A DNA stretch of 64,000 nt from Shewanella psychropiezotolerans (lineage in GTDB: Bacteria; Pseudomonadota; Gammaproteobacteria; Enterobacterales; Shewanellaceae): positions 3,092,001-3,156,000 of the forward strand of contig NZ_CP041614.1 in NCBI RefSeq assembly GCF_007197555.1, written 5' to 3'. Numbering within the stretch: position 1 is the stretch's first letter; every line of letters starts with the position of its first letter. Shown piece after piece: positions 55,743 through 64,000 of this stretch. A model generated the notes under the pieces. It saw nothing but the letters and a program-made list of their open reading frames with translations, was not told where the DNA came from and did no database searches. Made by a program: the position numbers and the translations under genes.

Positions 55743-55823
55743 CATCTGACCGCCATGGGTCTGTGATACTCCCGATATCATTCAGACATTTCCCATATCC
55801 CTATGGATCAGGCTGGAAATGTC
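55743..55823 (+). repeat. Third repeat family, copy 2
   Basis: Starts CATCTGACCGCCATGGGTCT, contains CCCGATATCATTCAGACAT, ends TGGAAATGTC; highly similar to 43711-43792. It joins the next 84-bp element with a 3-nt overlap. Confidence 0.85.
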
Positions 55824-55904
55824 ATCCCGGACTTGTTCCGGGATCCAGTTTTTTCCTTCAGGCTCTAAACAATGGATTCCGGCCAACAAGCGTACCGGAA
55901 AGAC
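55821..55904 (+). repeat. 84-bp palindromic repeat, copy I
   Basis: Starts GTCATCCCGGACTTGTTCC, ends CGTACCGGAAAGAC. It is the last copy; none is seen in 56-64 kb. Confidence 0.92.
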
Positions 55905-56126
55905 AATAGATAGGCTTAATGGGTAAGTGCTGTCTTAGTCGCAGCTCGATACTCGCGACCTCACTTATTCGTCATCTGACCGCCATATGTTCTAGGTCAA
56001 GTAAACAGGATATTTCACTATTCTTTTCTCTGCGTCACTATGGTAACGTCTTTTGCATAATTGATAGTTATATCAAATGAGTAACCACCGATTAGGTAAC
56101 CAATCAGCGCAGAGGGAATCGCGATC

Positions 56127-56819
56127 GTGACAACTGAGATCTATGACAGCACTAACATCCGTTTCTACAATGAACATGCCGATGACTTGGCTGAGCAGTA
56201 TCTGTCTAAGCCTTTCGAAGAGGTTCACGCGTCCTGGTTGCCTCATCTCAACAGCATCCTCAATCCAAGTGAACAGAAAGCCAAGCTGAGTTTCTTAGAT
56301 ATTGGTGCCGGAGTAGGGCGTGATGTTAAGTATCTGGCAGAGCAGACCACAGTAAATCGAGAAGTAGAAGTTTATGCTGTCGAGCCCGCACAAGGCTTGA
56401 CAGCTTTTGGCCTAAAGCTCACTCAAGGTCTTAATGTCACTTGGCTTGATGATGCGTTACCGGCTTTAGCAAGACTCACAAGTTTAGACTCCCGTTTCGA
56501 TCTCATTCTGCTCAGTGCCATCTGGATGCATATTCCACCACAAGAACGAGCCGATTCAGTTCGAACGCTGGTTAAATTACTCGCTCCAAATGGAAAATTG
56601 GTCATTACGCTTCGTCATGGCCCGTGCAGTGATGAACGTCAGATGTTTCAAGTGAACGATAAAGAACTTAAACAACTGGCAGAGAACGTGGGGCTAACCG
56701 TTATCGATACCTCAGCAAACGTAACCGATAAGCTGGGAAGGGCGGAAGTTTATTGGCAAACCTTAGTGCTAGCACACGCAAGTGTTTCAACTGCAAGCAT
56801 GAGGTCACTCAGTGAATAA
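56127..56819 (+). CDS. Class I SAM-dependent methyltransferase
   Basis: A 230-residue methyltransferase. SAM motif I is FLDIGAGVGRDVKYLAEQ (about residues 55-72), the acidic post-I loop is VYAVEPAQG, and LILLSAIWMHIPPQ and LLAPNGKLVITLRHG follow. No DNA-MTase catalytic motif (NPPY or PC) is present, so small-molecule, protein or RNA substrates are more likely. GTG 56127 has AGAGGGA upstream. It overlaps the HNH endonuclease gene by 8 nt. Confidence 0.88.
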   Translation: MTTEIYDSTNIRFYNEHADDLAEQYLSKPFEEVHASWLPHLNSILNPSEQKAKLSFLDIGAGVGRDVKYLAEQTTVNREVEVYAVEPAQGLTAFGLKLTQGLNVTWLDDALPALARLTSLDSRFDLILLSAIWMHIPPQERADSVRTLVKLLAPNGKLVITLRHGPCSDERQMFQVNDKELKQLAENVGLTVIDTSANVTDKLGRAEVYWQTLVLAHASVSTASMRSLSE

Positions 56820-57897
56820 TGCATTCTTAAAAGACTCATTTTTGAAAGAGGTCGATGCCACAAAGCAGGTCGAGTTTATCGCTTACTTACAGCGCTTACT
56901 GGTAGAAGGGGACTTTGTCGCCACCTATAAGTTTGCACTGCTTCATGCACTGGCAGATATCTGTATCGAAAAGACTCATTACACACGCCCGAATGCAGGC
57001 TCGAATATAAGTCATGAAACTGATGGCGTCATCACCATAGATGAAATTGTCGAGAAGTTTATCGAACTCTACTGGCAGCACTCGTTGCCATTTAGCGCCA
57101 CAGATGCCGAACCTTTTCTGCTGTTACAAAATAGCGGTAAGCAATCGGCATTAATCAATAACCTAAGTGCTTTTCGTAGCCAAGGGATAAGAAACCTGTC
57201 GCAACTTAAAGCCCATAGTGGTTGGAGCAAGTTGTGTAGTGAAACACGTAAAACTCTCAAAGAAGGCCCGTTGTGGCGATTACAGCTATTGGCTGGTAAT
57301 GCGGAGTGCTTTTACTATCCCCATGACAAGAGTAAAAAATACATTCAGTTGAACCCTAGTATCGCATTCTGTTTCAGACGTTTTCATGATCTAGTCGTCT
57401 CACTGGCCCGCAGTCACTGGACTCTGAAGGTGTGTGACTTTGCTTCCAATCAAAACGTGATCGGCGGCCAAGGCAATCTGTCTGACTTTCTGTTTGGCTG
57501 TGATCGTAAGGCAATCACTAAAGCGAGACCATTATTGCTGCAGATACAGCATGGCAACTGCTTTTATTGTCAGCAACCGTTGAAAGAGCAGGGCGAAGTC
57601 GACCATTTCATCCCCTGGGCACGTTATCCGTCAGATCTTGGTCATAACTTCGTACTGGCACACAGCAAGTGTAATAACGCCAAGCGTGATCACTTAGCCG
57701 CTGAAAAACATAAAGAACGTTGGTTCGAGCAGAACATCATCAAACATGAAAAGATCATTACCTCAGAGCTGAATAACTACTTTGTCTGTGAGAGTCCGCG
57801 CTCTGAAGCCATTGCAACCTGGGCCTATCAACTCGCAGCGCAGAACAGTTCGCCGCTATGGTTGAAGGGTAAAGTGTTTAAGGCGTTATTGGTGTAA
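56812..57897 (+). CDS. HNH endonuclease
   Basis: A 361-residue protein whose C-terminal third is an HNH nuclease: CFYCQQ (Cys250/Cys253), EVDHFIPWARYP (Asp264-His265), HNFVLAHSKCNNAKRDHL (Asn-His and the second Cys-Asn). The N-terminal ~240 residues are unrecognised and may recognise the substrate. GTG 56812 has GAGG 7 nt upstream inside the methyltransferase gene. The overlap implies coupled expression, and a defence role is plausible but inferred. Confidence 0.88.
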   Translation: MNNAFLKDSFLKEVDATKQVEFIAYLQRLLVEGDFVATYKFALLHALADICIEKTHYTRPNAGSNISHETDGVITIDEIVEKFIELYWQHSLPFSATDAEPFLLLQNSGKQSALINNLSAFRSQGIRNLSQLKAHSGWSKLCSETRKTLKEGPLWRLQLLAGNAECFYYPHDKSKKYIQLNPSIAFCFRRFHDLVVSLARSHWTLKVCDFASNQNVIGGQGNLSDFLFGCDRKAITKARPLLLQIQHGNCFYCQQPLKEQGEVDHFIPWARYPSDLGHNFVLAHSKCNNAKRDHLAAEKHKERWFEQNIIKHEKIITSELNNYFVCESPRSEAIATWAYQLAAQNSSPLWLKGKVFKALLV

Positions 57898-58174
57898 TAG
57901 AACAACTGCAACGGATAATGATCTAGTTCCAGAGCAGCCAAGTCTTTAATTTGAGATTATAAGATAAGGTTCTGTAAATATTTCAAGCGCTAAGTCTAGA
58001 TACAACCTGATACTTTATAGCTCGTTTACTATCCAGATCAAACTATCGCTATTTCAATAGTTTAATCTATGTTTAAGTGATGTTATTTCAAAGCCGTTGT
58101 GGCAGAATCTTAACGCCTTTTAGGTTTAATATAATTAGACAATTCAAACTAACTAGATCCGCAAAAGGACGTGC

Positions 58175-59122
58175 ATGATGCTAGAGCAACCACTGAATAA
58201 CATACCTAGCTACCAATCTCTTATGAAGCCAGTTCTGATAGCGCTTAAAGATGGAGACTTACTCAATATTCCTCAGATTTATGAACGAGTGGTAAACGAG
58301 CTAAGTCTCGCAGAAGAGCTAGTGAACCTGCGTATTCCCAGTGGCAGAGCGACTTATATTCGAAGTCGTATCGGTTGGTCTAAAACTTATCTAGTGAAAG
58401 CTAAGCTAATTGAGCAACCCAAACGTGGCCACTGTATCATCACCCAACGTGGTTTAGATGCCTTAGGCAGCAATAGACTGATTGATAATCAATACCTAAA
58501 TCAATTTAGCGAATTCATCAGTTTTAAAATGAACTCAGATGATGTGACTCAAGTTAGCTCCAATGCAGTTGCAAAAGAAATAGACTCGTTTAACGAACTG
58601 CCTCCGCTAGAACAGATAGATAATGCTTTTCAGTCCTTAAATGCTTCTCTTGCCGATGAAGTGCTGGAGGCAATCTTGGCTGCATCCCCAAAGTTCTTCG
58701 AGCAATTGGTTGTCGATTTAATGGTGGCTATGGGTTACGGCGGTAGCCGAAAAGATGCAGGGCAGGCGACTCAATACACTCAAGATGGTGGCATTGACGG
58801 CATTATAAAAGAAGACAAACTCGGTCTTGAGATGATTTACCTGCAAGCCAAGCGTTATCAAGCATCCAATACTGTTGGAAGGCCCGATATTCAAGCCTTT
58901 GCCGGTGCGCTCGATATGCACCGAGCAAAGAAGGGCGTGTTTATCACCACGTCACGTTTCAGCAAAGAAGCACAAGATTTTGTGTCATTGATAGAGAAGA
59001 AAATAGTCCTCATCGATGGCAAACAACTTACCGAACTTATGATTGAACACAGCCTAGGCGTCACGGTTAAACAGACCTACACCATCAAAGCTGTGGACAG
59101 CGATTATTTTATAGAAGATTAA
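58175..59122 (+). CDS. mrr: Mrr-type restriction endonuclease
   Basis: A 315-residue protein collinear with E. coli Mrr (304). The N-terminal winged-helix DNA-binding domain includes [20 protein letters not shown] and [14 protein letters not shown]. The C-terminal PD-(D/E)xK nuclease has [21 protein letters not shown] (Asp208) and YLQAKRY (Gln224, Lys226). Mrr cuts methylated DNA (type IV). AAAAGGA precedes the start; ATG at 58175 or 58178. The hsdM fragment starts one base after its stop codon. Confidence 0.93.
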   Translation: MMLEQPLNNIPSYQSLMKPVLIALKDGDLLNIPQIYERVVNELSLAEELVNLRIPSGRATYIRSRIGWSKTYLVKAKLIEQPKRGHCIITQRGLDALGSNRLIDNQYLNQFSEFISFKMNSDDVTQVSSNAVAKEIDSFNELPPLEQIDNAFQSLNASLADEVLEAILAASPKFFEQLVVDLMVAMGYGGSRKDAGQATQYTQDGGIDGIIKEDKLGLEMIYLQAKRYQASNTVGRPDIQAFAGALDMHRAKKGVFITTSRFSKEAQDFVSLIEKKIVLIDGKQLTELMIEHSLGVTVKQTYTIKAVDSDYFIED

Positions 59123-59123
59123 C

Positions 59124-60276
59124 ATGACAAAAGATAATACAACTCCAAATAACTTAGCCGCCTTCTGCTGGTCAATCGCAGACTTATTACGCGGTGATTT
59201 TAAGCAAAGCCAATACGGCCGTATCATTCTTCCATTCACATTACTGCGCCGTTTGGAAGGAGTACTGGAAGAGAGCAAAGAAGCTGTATTGGCAGAGTAT
59301 GAAAAGGTTCAGAAGATGAACCTGCCTGAAGAGGCACAGGAAAATTCTGGAAGATGTCTCCGATCCTGATTTGATATTTGACCTGTTCGATAAGCTGCGT
59401 GCTGCAGGAATTTTTTATTGGCATGAAGTTGAGCAGTTTTGTGACGCTTTCTTTGTTAAGAGCAAGAGTAACGCCGCTATCGCCAATATTTGTAAGCCTG
59501 CAGTGGAGCGTTGGAATATTCGCTATAAATCGGCTGCTGCGGCATACAAGCAAGCTAAGGATATGTTTGAACGAACCAAACGTACCGATGATGCAGTATT
59601 AATTGCCAATGCCGAGAACAGCTTTAAAGAGTGTAAGCAGGAGAAGGATGCACTAGATATATTTAAGAAGGATCTAGGTACCTTTGTACGCTTCTACGAG
59701 TTTATGTCACAGATTGTCGATTATGACGACAAGGAGCTGGAGAAGCTTAGCCTGTATGCGCGTAATCTTCGTCCCATGCTGCGTGAGTCTATCGAAGAGG
59801 AAGATGATATTGACTTGAGCAATGTGGTGATGAGTCATTATCGCCTTTCTAAGATCCGCCAGCAGGATATTAGGTTAAAAGAAGATTCCCCTGATTATGA
59901 GCTTCAACCTGGTGATGGTCTGGGCAGTGCGAAACCTAAAGATAAAAAGGAAGAGTATTTATCGCAGATAGTCTCAAGGTTGAATGAGCTGTTTATCACC
60001 GATGAGCTAACTGAAGCCGATATGGTGAACTACGCCTACACGGTCATGGATAAGGTAAAAGAAAACTCTGTAGTCATGGACCAACTCGCCAACAACACTG
60101 CAGAGCAGGCCATGTTAGGCGATTTTCCCAAGGCGATTGATGATGCGATTCTCGATAGCAGTGATGCACATCAAAATCAGATGATGCAGTTGTTATCGGA
60201 CCCCAATAAAAATGCACAGTTTGCCCGTGTCGTGTTTGATATGTTAAGTCGATTCAAGGGGCAACTAAATGGATAG
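59124..60276 (+). pseudogene. Type I restriction-modification remnant: hsdM start joined to hsdR end
   Basis: From 59124, [20 protein letters not shown] and [18 protein letters not shown] are the HsdM N-terminus (about 74 residues, to LPEEAQE). At about 59338-59346 the sequence switches, in another frame, to [19 protein letters not shown] and continues as the C-terminal ~310 residues of HsdR (IDLSNVVMSHYRLSKI; LNELFITDELTEADMVNYAY; ANNTAEQAMLGDF) to 60276. The methyltransferase catalytic region, hsdS and the HsdR motor and nuclease are gone. A single large deletion explains this. Neither part can form an active enzyme. Confidence 0.9.
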
Positions 60277-60446
60277 GTATTGTAGTGATAGAACATCCAT
60301 AGCCTGTTTAAGTGAGGAAAAAATTACCCAACTCTATCGTCGAAAAGGCGGTTTAACGAAAGCATAAAGCATTATTTTGAGCTTATTAGAGTAATCTGAG
60401 TACTTTAAGAAAACTGCTAATATGAAAAAGAAAAAATAGGTTAATC

Positions 60447-63400
60447 ATGGAAGTAAATAATAAGTTGGCACTTAAAATACTGGATTATTGGCACAAAATT
60501 GAGTTCTTTAACTCTGCCGATATGGGAGATATTGCCAAACGTGGTAATGGGGCTATTCATTATGATACTCAGCAGGTTTGGGATACGCCAGATTGCTTAC
60601 CTTGGATAAACCGAAACCATATTCGTCGCGCGGGCGAGAAATATAAGCATACCGAGCACTATACTTATAAAGTGTACCTAGGATTATTCTGGCGAACGGA
60701 AATCTTTGAGGCTGGGAAGCAATACTTACCTAATTATGAAGACCAAAGTTTAGATGGTAATGAACGTAATCAAGATTCGGGGTTTACTTGTTCGGTGATT
60801 CTCCATATTGATCAGTATGGCAATATCGACTTAGACAAGACGGAAATATCCACCGCACCTTGGGCTATTGGGAAAACACAAAACAAGCAACTTCATGAGC
60901 TGAAATTTGAACACTTCGACAATGAAGGCAATGCATTGTGTGATAAGTTCAATGAAGTTTGTGTTGTGGCGAATAATATTAAAGAAGAACACGGCTACCC
61001 GAAAGTATTGACGACTTATGAACTGATTGAATTTACAAGGTTGATCGCCGAGTGGGCGAAATTCGAGCCAATATCAGGTAAGCCTATACCATTTATGCTT
61101 ATTGAGTTGCAGCCGAAAAAATACAAGCAGCAAGAGTATTCGCCGCAAATTCGAGACTTTAATGATCTTCCTCTACCTGATTTGTCGGATTTAAATCAAC
61201 GAATAGAACAATATTATTCACAGGCTTCCAATGCGTCTTCTGCTATCGATAATGATCAGAATAACGCCAAAGAGTCGAAGTCTAGTATCTCAATCTTAAA
61301 TAGTTTTTATATCCGAGATATAGAACTTGTCATTGAACAATTGCGAAAAGGAAAAATTGATCCACATTCTGCACTCGCTTCCTATGTTGGGCATACTCCG
61401 CAACGTGAAAGCGATCTATTGTCGAAAAAAGGCCAATCATTAATTAGAAAGCACTTATCCCTCAATATGACACCATTAGGTCGCTGGCCAGGTGAAGATG
61501 AGCACTCAATGAGTATGATGCAGCAGTTTGCTATCAATACTCTCTATAAGGAATTAGAGGAGCAGGGGGTTTATTCGGTCAATGGGCCTCCGGGAACCGG
61601 TAAAACAACGATGTTGCGCGATATCATCGCTAATAACTTAGTGAACCGAGCTCGGAGCATATCAGTATTATCTTCAATTGCAGACTCATCGCCAGAATCA
61701 ATAAAGGTTGATATTGGCGATGAAAGTGTGACTCTTCCTGTTTTATGTCCGACATTAACCGGGTATGAGATGGTTGTTGTATCGAGTAACAATACTGCGG
61801 TTGAAAATATCACCAAAGAACTTCCTCAATCGAAAGCGCTGGGCAAGCGTTATCAAGCGGTTGAATTTTTCAAAAGTGCTGCTCAGAAGTTGGCCGCGAA
61901 TCACATCTATCCTAAAAACAACCATGGAAGAACAAAACTCAAATGTCTTGAGCACAATGAAGAGTGCTGGGGTGTGATGGCTGCTGCCATTGGTAATCAG
62001 AGTAATCGAAAAGTGGTTGGTGATCGTCTGTTCTTTTTGAAGCCGCAAAGCTTGGATGTCGAAGCCGGAGCTGAAGGCTATCAAACGTTATTTGATTCGA
62101 TTAAAGATCAAGCCAGCAAAACGAGTAATATTTATGAAGCATTTACTCGTGCTCAGTATGCGTTTAAACAATCAGAGCAAGAATTAGAAAGCTGTTTGTC
62201 AGAGCTAAGAGCATTACAGTTGATCGAATCTAAAAAATGTCATTTACGTGATTATGAAAGCAAGTTTGCTCGGGTAGAGTATCGATGTCTTAAACTCGAT
62301 ATATTGGTGGGTCGATTGAAGAAAAAGCAGCTTTCACACTTGTTGTTTTTTCTACCTAAGTTTTGGTTCCAAAGACAGTTATTTTTCAAAATGAAACAAA
62401 GGTTTGAACTCTTAGGTAAAGAAAACATGCTAATAGGGCGAAAAGTCGCGAACTTTAAATGCGAGTTAGAAAAAGAGATTCAAAGGTGTAGCGAGTTTCA
62501 AGTTAAATATACTGATGTGCGATTTGATGACGGTCAAGCAGACCTAGAGTGCGCGAGTTTACAAAGGTCAGCTTTTGCTCATGGTTTGGAATTAAACCAG
62601 AAGCGGGCAAATGTGACGTCTAAAGCGATAGCGCTACATCAAGCATGGGTAGTTACTGCATATAAACACTTTAATTTGGGTTACAAAAGTGTGCTCTTCT
62701 ATTTGCATAAAGCCATGTCTAACAGCATCAAAGATCCAAAAGCTAGCAAGGTGTTATGGCAATGGTTATTTATGTTTATCCCTGTGGTTTCATCAACCTT
62801 TGCTTCAGTATCGCGTCAGTTCTCGATGTTCGGAAAAGGTGACATTGGATGGTTATTTATTGATGAAGCAGGTCAAGCTTCCCCTCAACAAGCGGTTGGT
62901 GCTCTGTATCGTTCCAAGCGGGTTGTTGTTGTGGGTGACCCTCTGCAAATTGAGCCTGTTTTTACTATCCCACCGGAATTTGTTGAGGGGTTAGCTAAAG
63001 AGATTTTAGGTGAAGAGCAATGGCGTGTCTGGTCGCCAACTAAGACATCGGTGCAAAAGTTAGCGGATAGAATAAACCGATATGGTACAGAGATGATTGC
63101 TAAGGGAGAGTGGCTAGGAAGTCCTCTGCGGGTACATCGTCGCTGTGATGAGCCTATGTTTAGCATTGCAAACAAAATTGCTTATAACGAAAAAATGTTT
63201 CACGGCAGCGATTCACCAGAAGGCTGTGCCCATAACATTTGGGGGCATAGCACTTGGATTGATATTTCCGGTGAAGTAGAAGGTAAACATTATGTACCCA
63301 CACAAGGCAAGCATATTGCGAAAATGGTACTCATGTATTTCAGAGAATTGCACACACTACCGGATGTTTACATTATCTCTCCTTTTAGAAAAGTCGCGTA

Positions 63401-63746
63401 TGGTGTCCAAGAAGAATTGCTCAGTTACCTTGGCAATCAGGGTATTCCTTCTATAGAACTGAAAAAATGGATAACGGGTCGAATTGGAACTGTACATACG
63501 TTCCAAGGTAAAGAAGAAAAAGTGGTGATATTTGTGCTGGGTGTATCTGATGAAACTAAAGGGTCTGCCTACTGGGCATCCAGTAAAGCCAATATCCTAA
63601 ACGTAGCGGTGACTCGTGCTAAGAAGCAAGTGTATATTGTTGGCTCAAAGAAAGTATGGGCAGGATTAAGTTTCTTTTACGAAGCAAACAATCTTTTAAG
63701 CAGTGAAAACGAAAGGCAGAACAGTCTTAACCTTCGTATTGCTTAG
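60447..63746 (+). CDS. Upf1/Dna2-like SF1 helicase with unrecognised N-terminal region
   Basis: A 1099-residue protein. Residues 1-~370 are not recognised. The helicase core has Walker A VNGPPGTGKTTMLRDI (about 380-388), a long charged, partly coiled-coil insert (about 560-720), Walker B LFIDEAGQASPQQA (Asp806-Glu807), VVVGDPLQIEPVF (motif III), RIGTVHTFQGKEEKVVIFVLG (motif V) and NVAVTRAKKQVYIVG (motif VI). This is the AAA_11/AAA_12 (Upf1-like) type found in many defence operons. Its place after mrr and a dead type I system supports that, but only by context. Confidence 0.88.
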   Translation: MEVNNKLALKILDYWHKIEFFNSADMGDIAKRGNGAIHYDTQQVWDTPDCLPWINRNHIRRAGEKYKHTEHYTYKVYLGLFWRTEIFEAGKQYLPNYEDQSLDGNERNQDSGFTCSVILHIDQYGNIDLDKTEISTAPWAIGKTQNKQLHELKFEHFDNEGNALCDKFNEVCVVANNIKEEHGYPKVLTTYELIEFTRLIAEWAKFEPISGKPIPFMLIELQPKKYKQQEYSPQIRDFNDLPLPDLSDLNQRIEQYYSQASNASSAIDNDQNNAKESKSSISILNSFYIRDIELVIEQLRKGKIDPHSALASYVGHTPQRESDLLSKKGQSLIRKHLSLNMTPLGRWPGEDEHSMSMMQQFAINTLYKELEEQGVYSVNGPPGTGKTTMLRDIIANNLVNRARSISVLSSIADSSPESIKVDIGDESVTLPVLCPTLTGYEMVVVSSNNTAVENITKELPQSKALGKRYQAVEFFKSAAQKLAANHIYPKNNHGRTKLKCLEHNEECWGVMAAAIGNQSNRKVVGDRLFFLKPQSLDVEAGAEGYQTLFDSIKDQASKTSNIYEAFTRAQYAFKQSEQELESCLSELRALQLIESKKCHLRDYESKFARVEYRCLKLDILVGRLKKKQLSHLLFFLPKFWFQRQLFFKMKQRFELLGKENMLIGRKVANFKCELEKEIQRCSEFQVKYTDVRFDDGQADLECASLQRSAFAHGLELNQKRANVTSKAIALHQAWVVTAYKHFNLGYKSVLFYLHKAMSNSIKDPKASKVLWQWLFMFIPVVSSTFASVSRQFSMFGKGDIGWLFIDEAGQASPQQAVGALYRSKRVVVVGDPLQIEPVFTIPPEFVEGLAKEILGEEQWRVWSPTKTSVQKLADRINRYGTEMIAKGEWLGSPLRVHRRCDEPMFSIANKIAYNEKMFHGSDSPEGCAHNIWGHSTWIDISGEVEGKHYVPTQGKHIAKMVLMYFRELHTLPDVYIISPFRKVAYGVQEELLSYLGNQGIPSIELKKWITGRIGTVHTFQGKEEKVVIFVLGVSDETKGSAYWASSKANILNVAVTRAKKQVYIVGSKKVWAGLSFFYEANNLLSSENERQNSLNLRIA

Positions 63747-63913
63747 ATTTTAAATTTATTGAGTCGCGTTGCGTTTCTTAAGGCATAAATGCAGTGGATA
63801 GTTTTCTGCTAGGGAGTACTTTCTCAGACTAGAAGTCGATTGAATGAAAAGGGCTGTCTTGATTGTGTTTTCAAGGTCTTTTTGAATAATGTTGTAATCA
63901 ATATAGGTAATAC

Positions 63914-64000
63914 ATGACAGAATTTTTGAAAGGGATTTTATCACTGCTAGTGTTGCTTTCTGGTATGGGGGTTGTTTTATTCGCCATGTTTGTAGCGCTT
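63914..64000 (+). CDS. Membrane protein, start only
   Basis: ATG 63914 with AGGT upstream opens MTEFLKGILSLLVLLSGMG and continues hydrophobic (VVLFAMFVAL) to the window end, so a transmembrane segment is at the N-terminus. Only 29 codons are visible. It may belong to the helicase operon (167-nt gap). Family unknown. Confidence 0.5.
   Translation, partial: MTEFLKGILSLLVLLSGMGVVLFAMFVAL

Larger units (their letters stand above)
55705..56126. other. Repeat-containing gap before the methyltransferase gene
   Basis: 422 nt with the third repeat (55743-55823), an 84-bp element directly continuing from it (55821-55904) and a short GTCATCTGACCGCCAT copy near 55972. The last ~120 nt should carry the downstream promoter. 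Confidence 0.7.

Noticed and set aside
59371..60276. Independent 301-codon gene
   Set aside because: It starts inside an HsdR C-terminal region with no ribosome-binding site; it is a remnant.
63756..63944. Minus-strand 62-codon frame after the helicase gene
   Set aside because: It overlaps the start of the downstream membrane gene and shows no family features.
1..64000. tRNA or rRNA genes, integrases, transposases
   Set aside because: None could be recognised on either strand by eye.

Overview
The window looks like a chromosome segment from a marine gammaproteobacterium, most probably Shewanella or a close relative. The evidence is the core order nrdA - gph/mupP - ubiG - gyrA - serC - aspartate/aromatic aminotransferase - aroA - cmk - rpsA - ihfB - lapA - lapB - pyrF, followed by a DUF2058 gene, a DmdC-like acyl-CoA dehydrogenase, dacB and DUF1904-pssA. 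This is inferred from protein recognition only; no database search was run.

Region 1 (1-31.7 kb) is conserved housekeeping DNA. It covers deoxynucleotide synthesis (nrdA, with two NrdR-box-like sites and a DnaA box upstream), ubiquinone synthesis (ubiG), DNA gyrase, serine and aromatic amino-acid synthesis, CMP kinase, ribosomal protein S1, IHF-beta, the LapAB control of LPS synthesis, pyrimidine synthesis, lipid metabolism and peptidoglycan trimming. Its end holds an EmrD-like exporter, a TapT-like tRNA-modifying DTW protein and a complete tripartite RND pump operon (membrane fusion lipoprotein, inner-membrane transporter, outer-membrane lipoprotein). Strong intrinsic terminators separate several units. 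One short-chain dehydrogenase gene carries a single-base frameshift in a G run.

Region 2 (31.7-40.6 kb) is signalling and redox. It contains a small exported Cys-containing protein, a solo J-domain protein, and a compact signalling cassette (small ORF, XRE-type DNA-binding protein, REC-EAL phosphodiesterase, Hpt protein, CHASE-type hybrid histidine kinase). A convergent pair of PepSY membrane proteins follows, one fused to an NqrF-like ferredoxin/flavin reductase module.

Region 3 (40.6-56 kb) is accessory and loaded with repeats. At least eight copies or near-copies of an ~84-bp bipartite palindromic element lie here, together with 24-bp tandem tails, short GCTTC/GAAGC hairpin units and a third ~80-bp repeat. 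None was seen outside this interval. Between them sit yidZ-mdtL, hmgA with a divergent MarR regulator that has a ~60-residue low-complexity insert, a GIY-YIG nuclease, an SGNH hydrolase with a lipase-chaperone-like partner, a metallopeptidase, and a Tde/Tdi-like (Ntox15 DNase) type VI effector with its GAD-like/DUF1851 immunity gene, which is frameshifted.

Region 4 (56-64 kb) resembles a defence island. It has a methyltransferase overlapping an HNH endonuclease gene, an intact Mrr endonuclease, a type I restriction remnant in which the start of hsdM is joined directly to the end of hsdR, a large Upf1/Dna2-like helicase with an unrecognised N-terminal half, and the start of a membrane protein cut by the window edge.

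Most interesting: the orphan effector with a broken immunity gene, the defence island, the SGNH-chaperone pair, the MarR insert with its paired operators, and the tightly confined repeat families.
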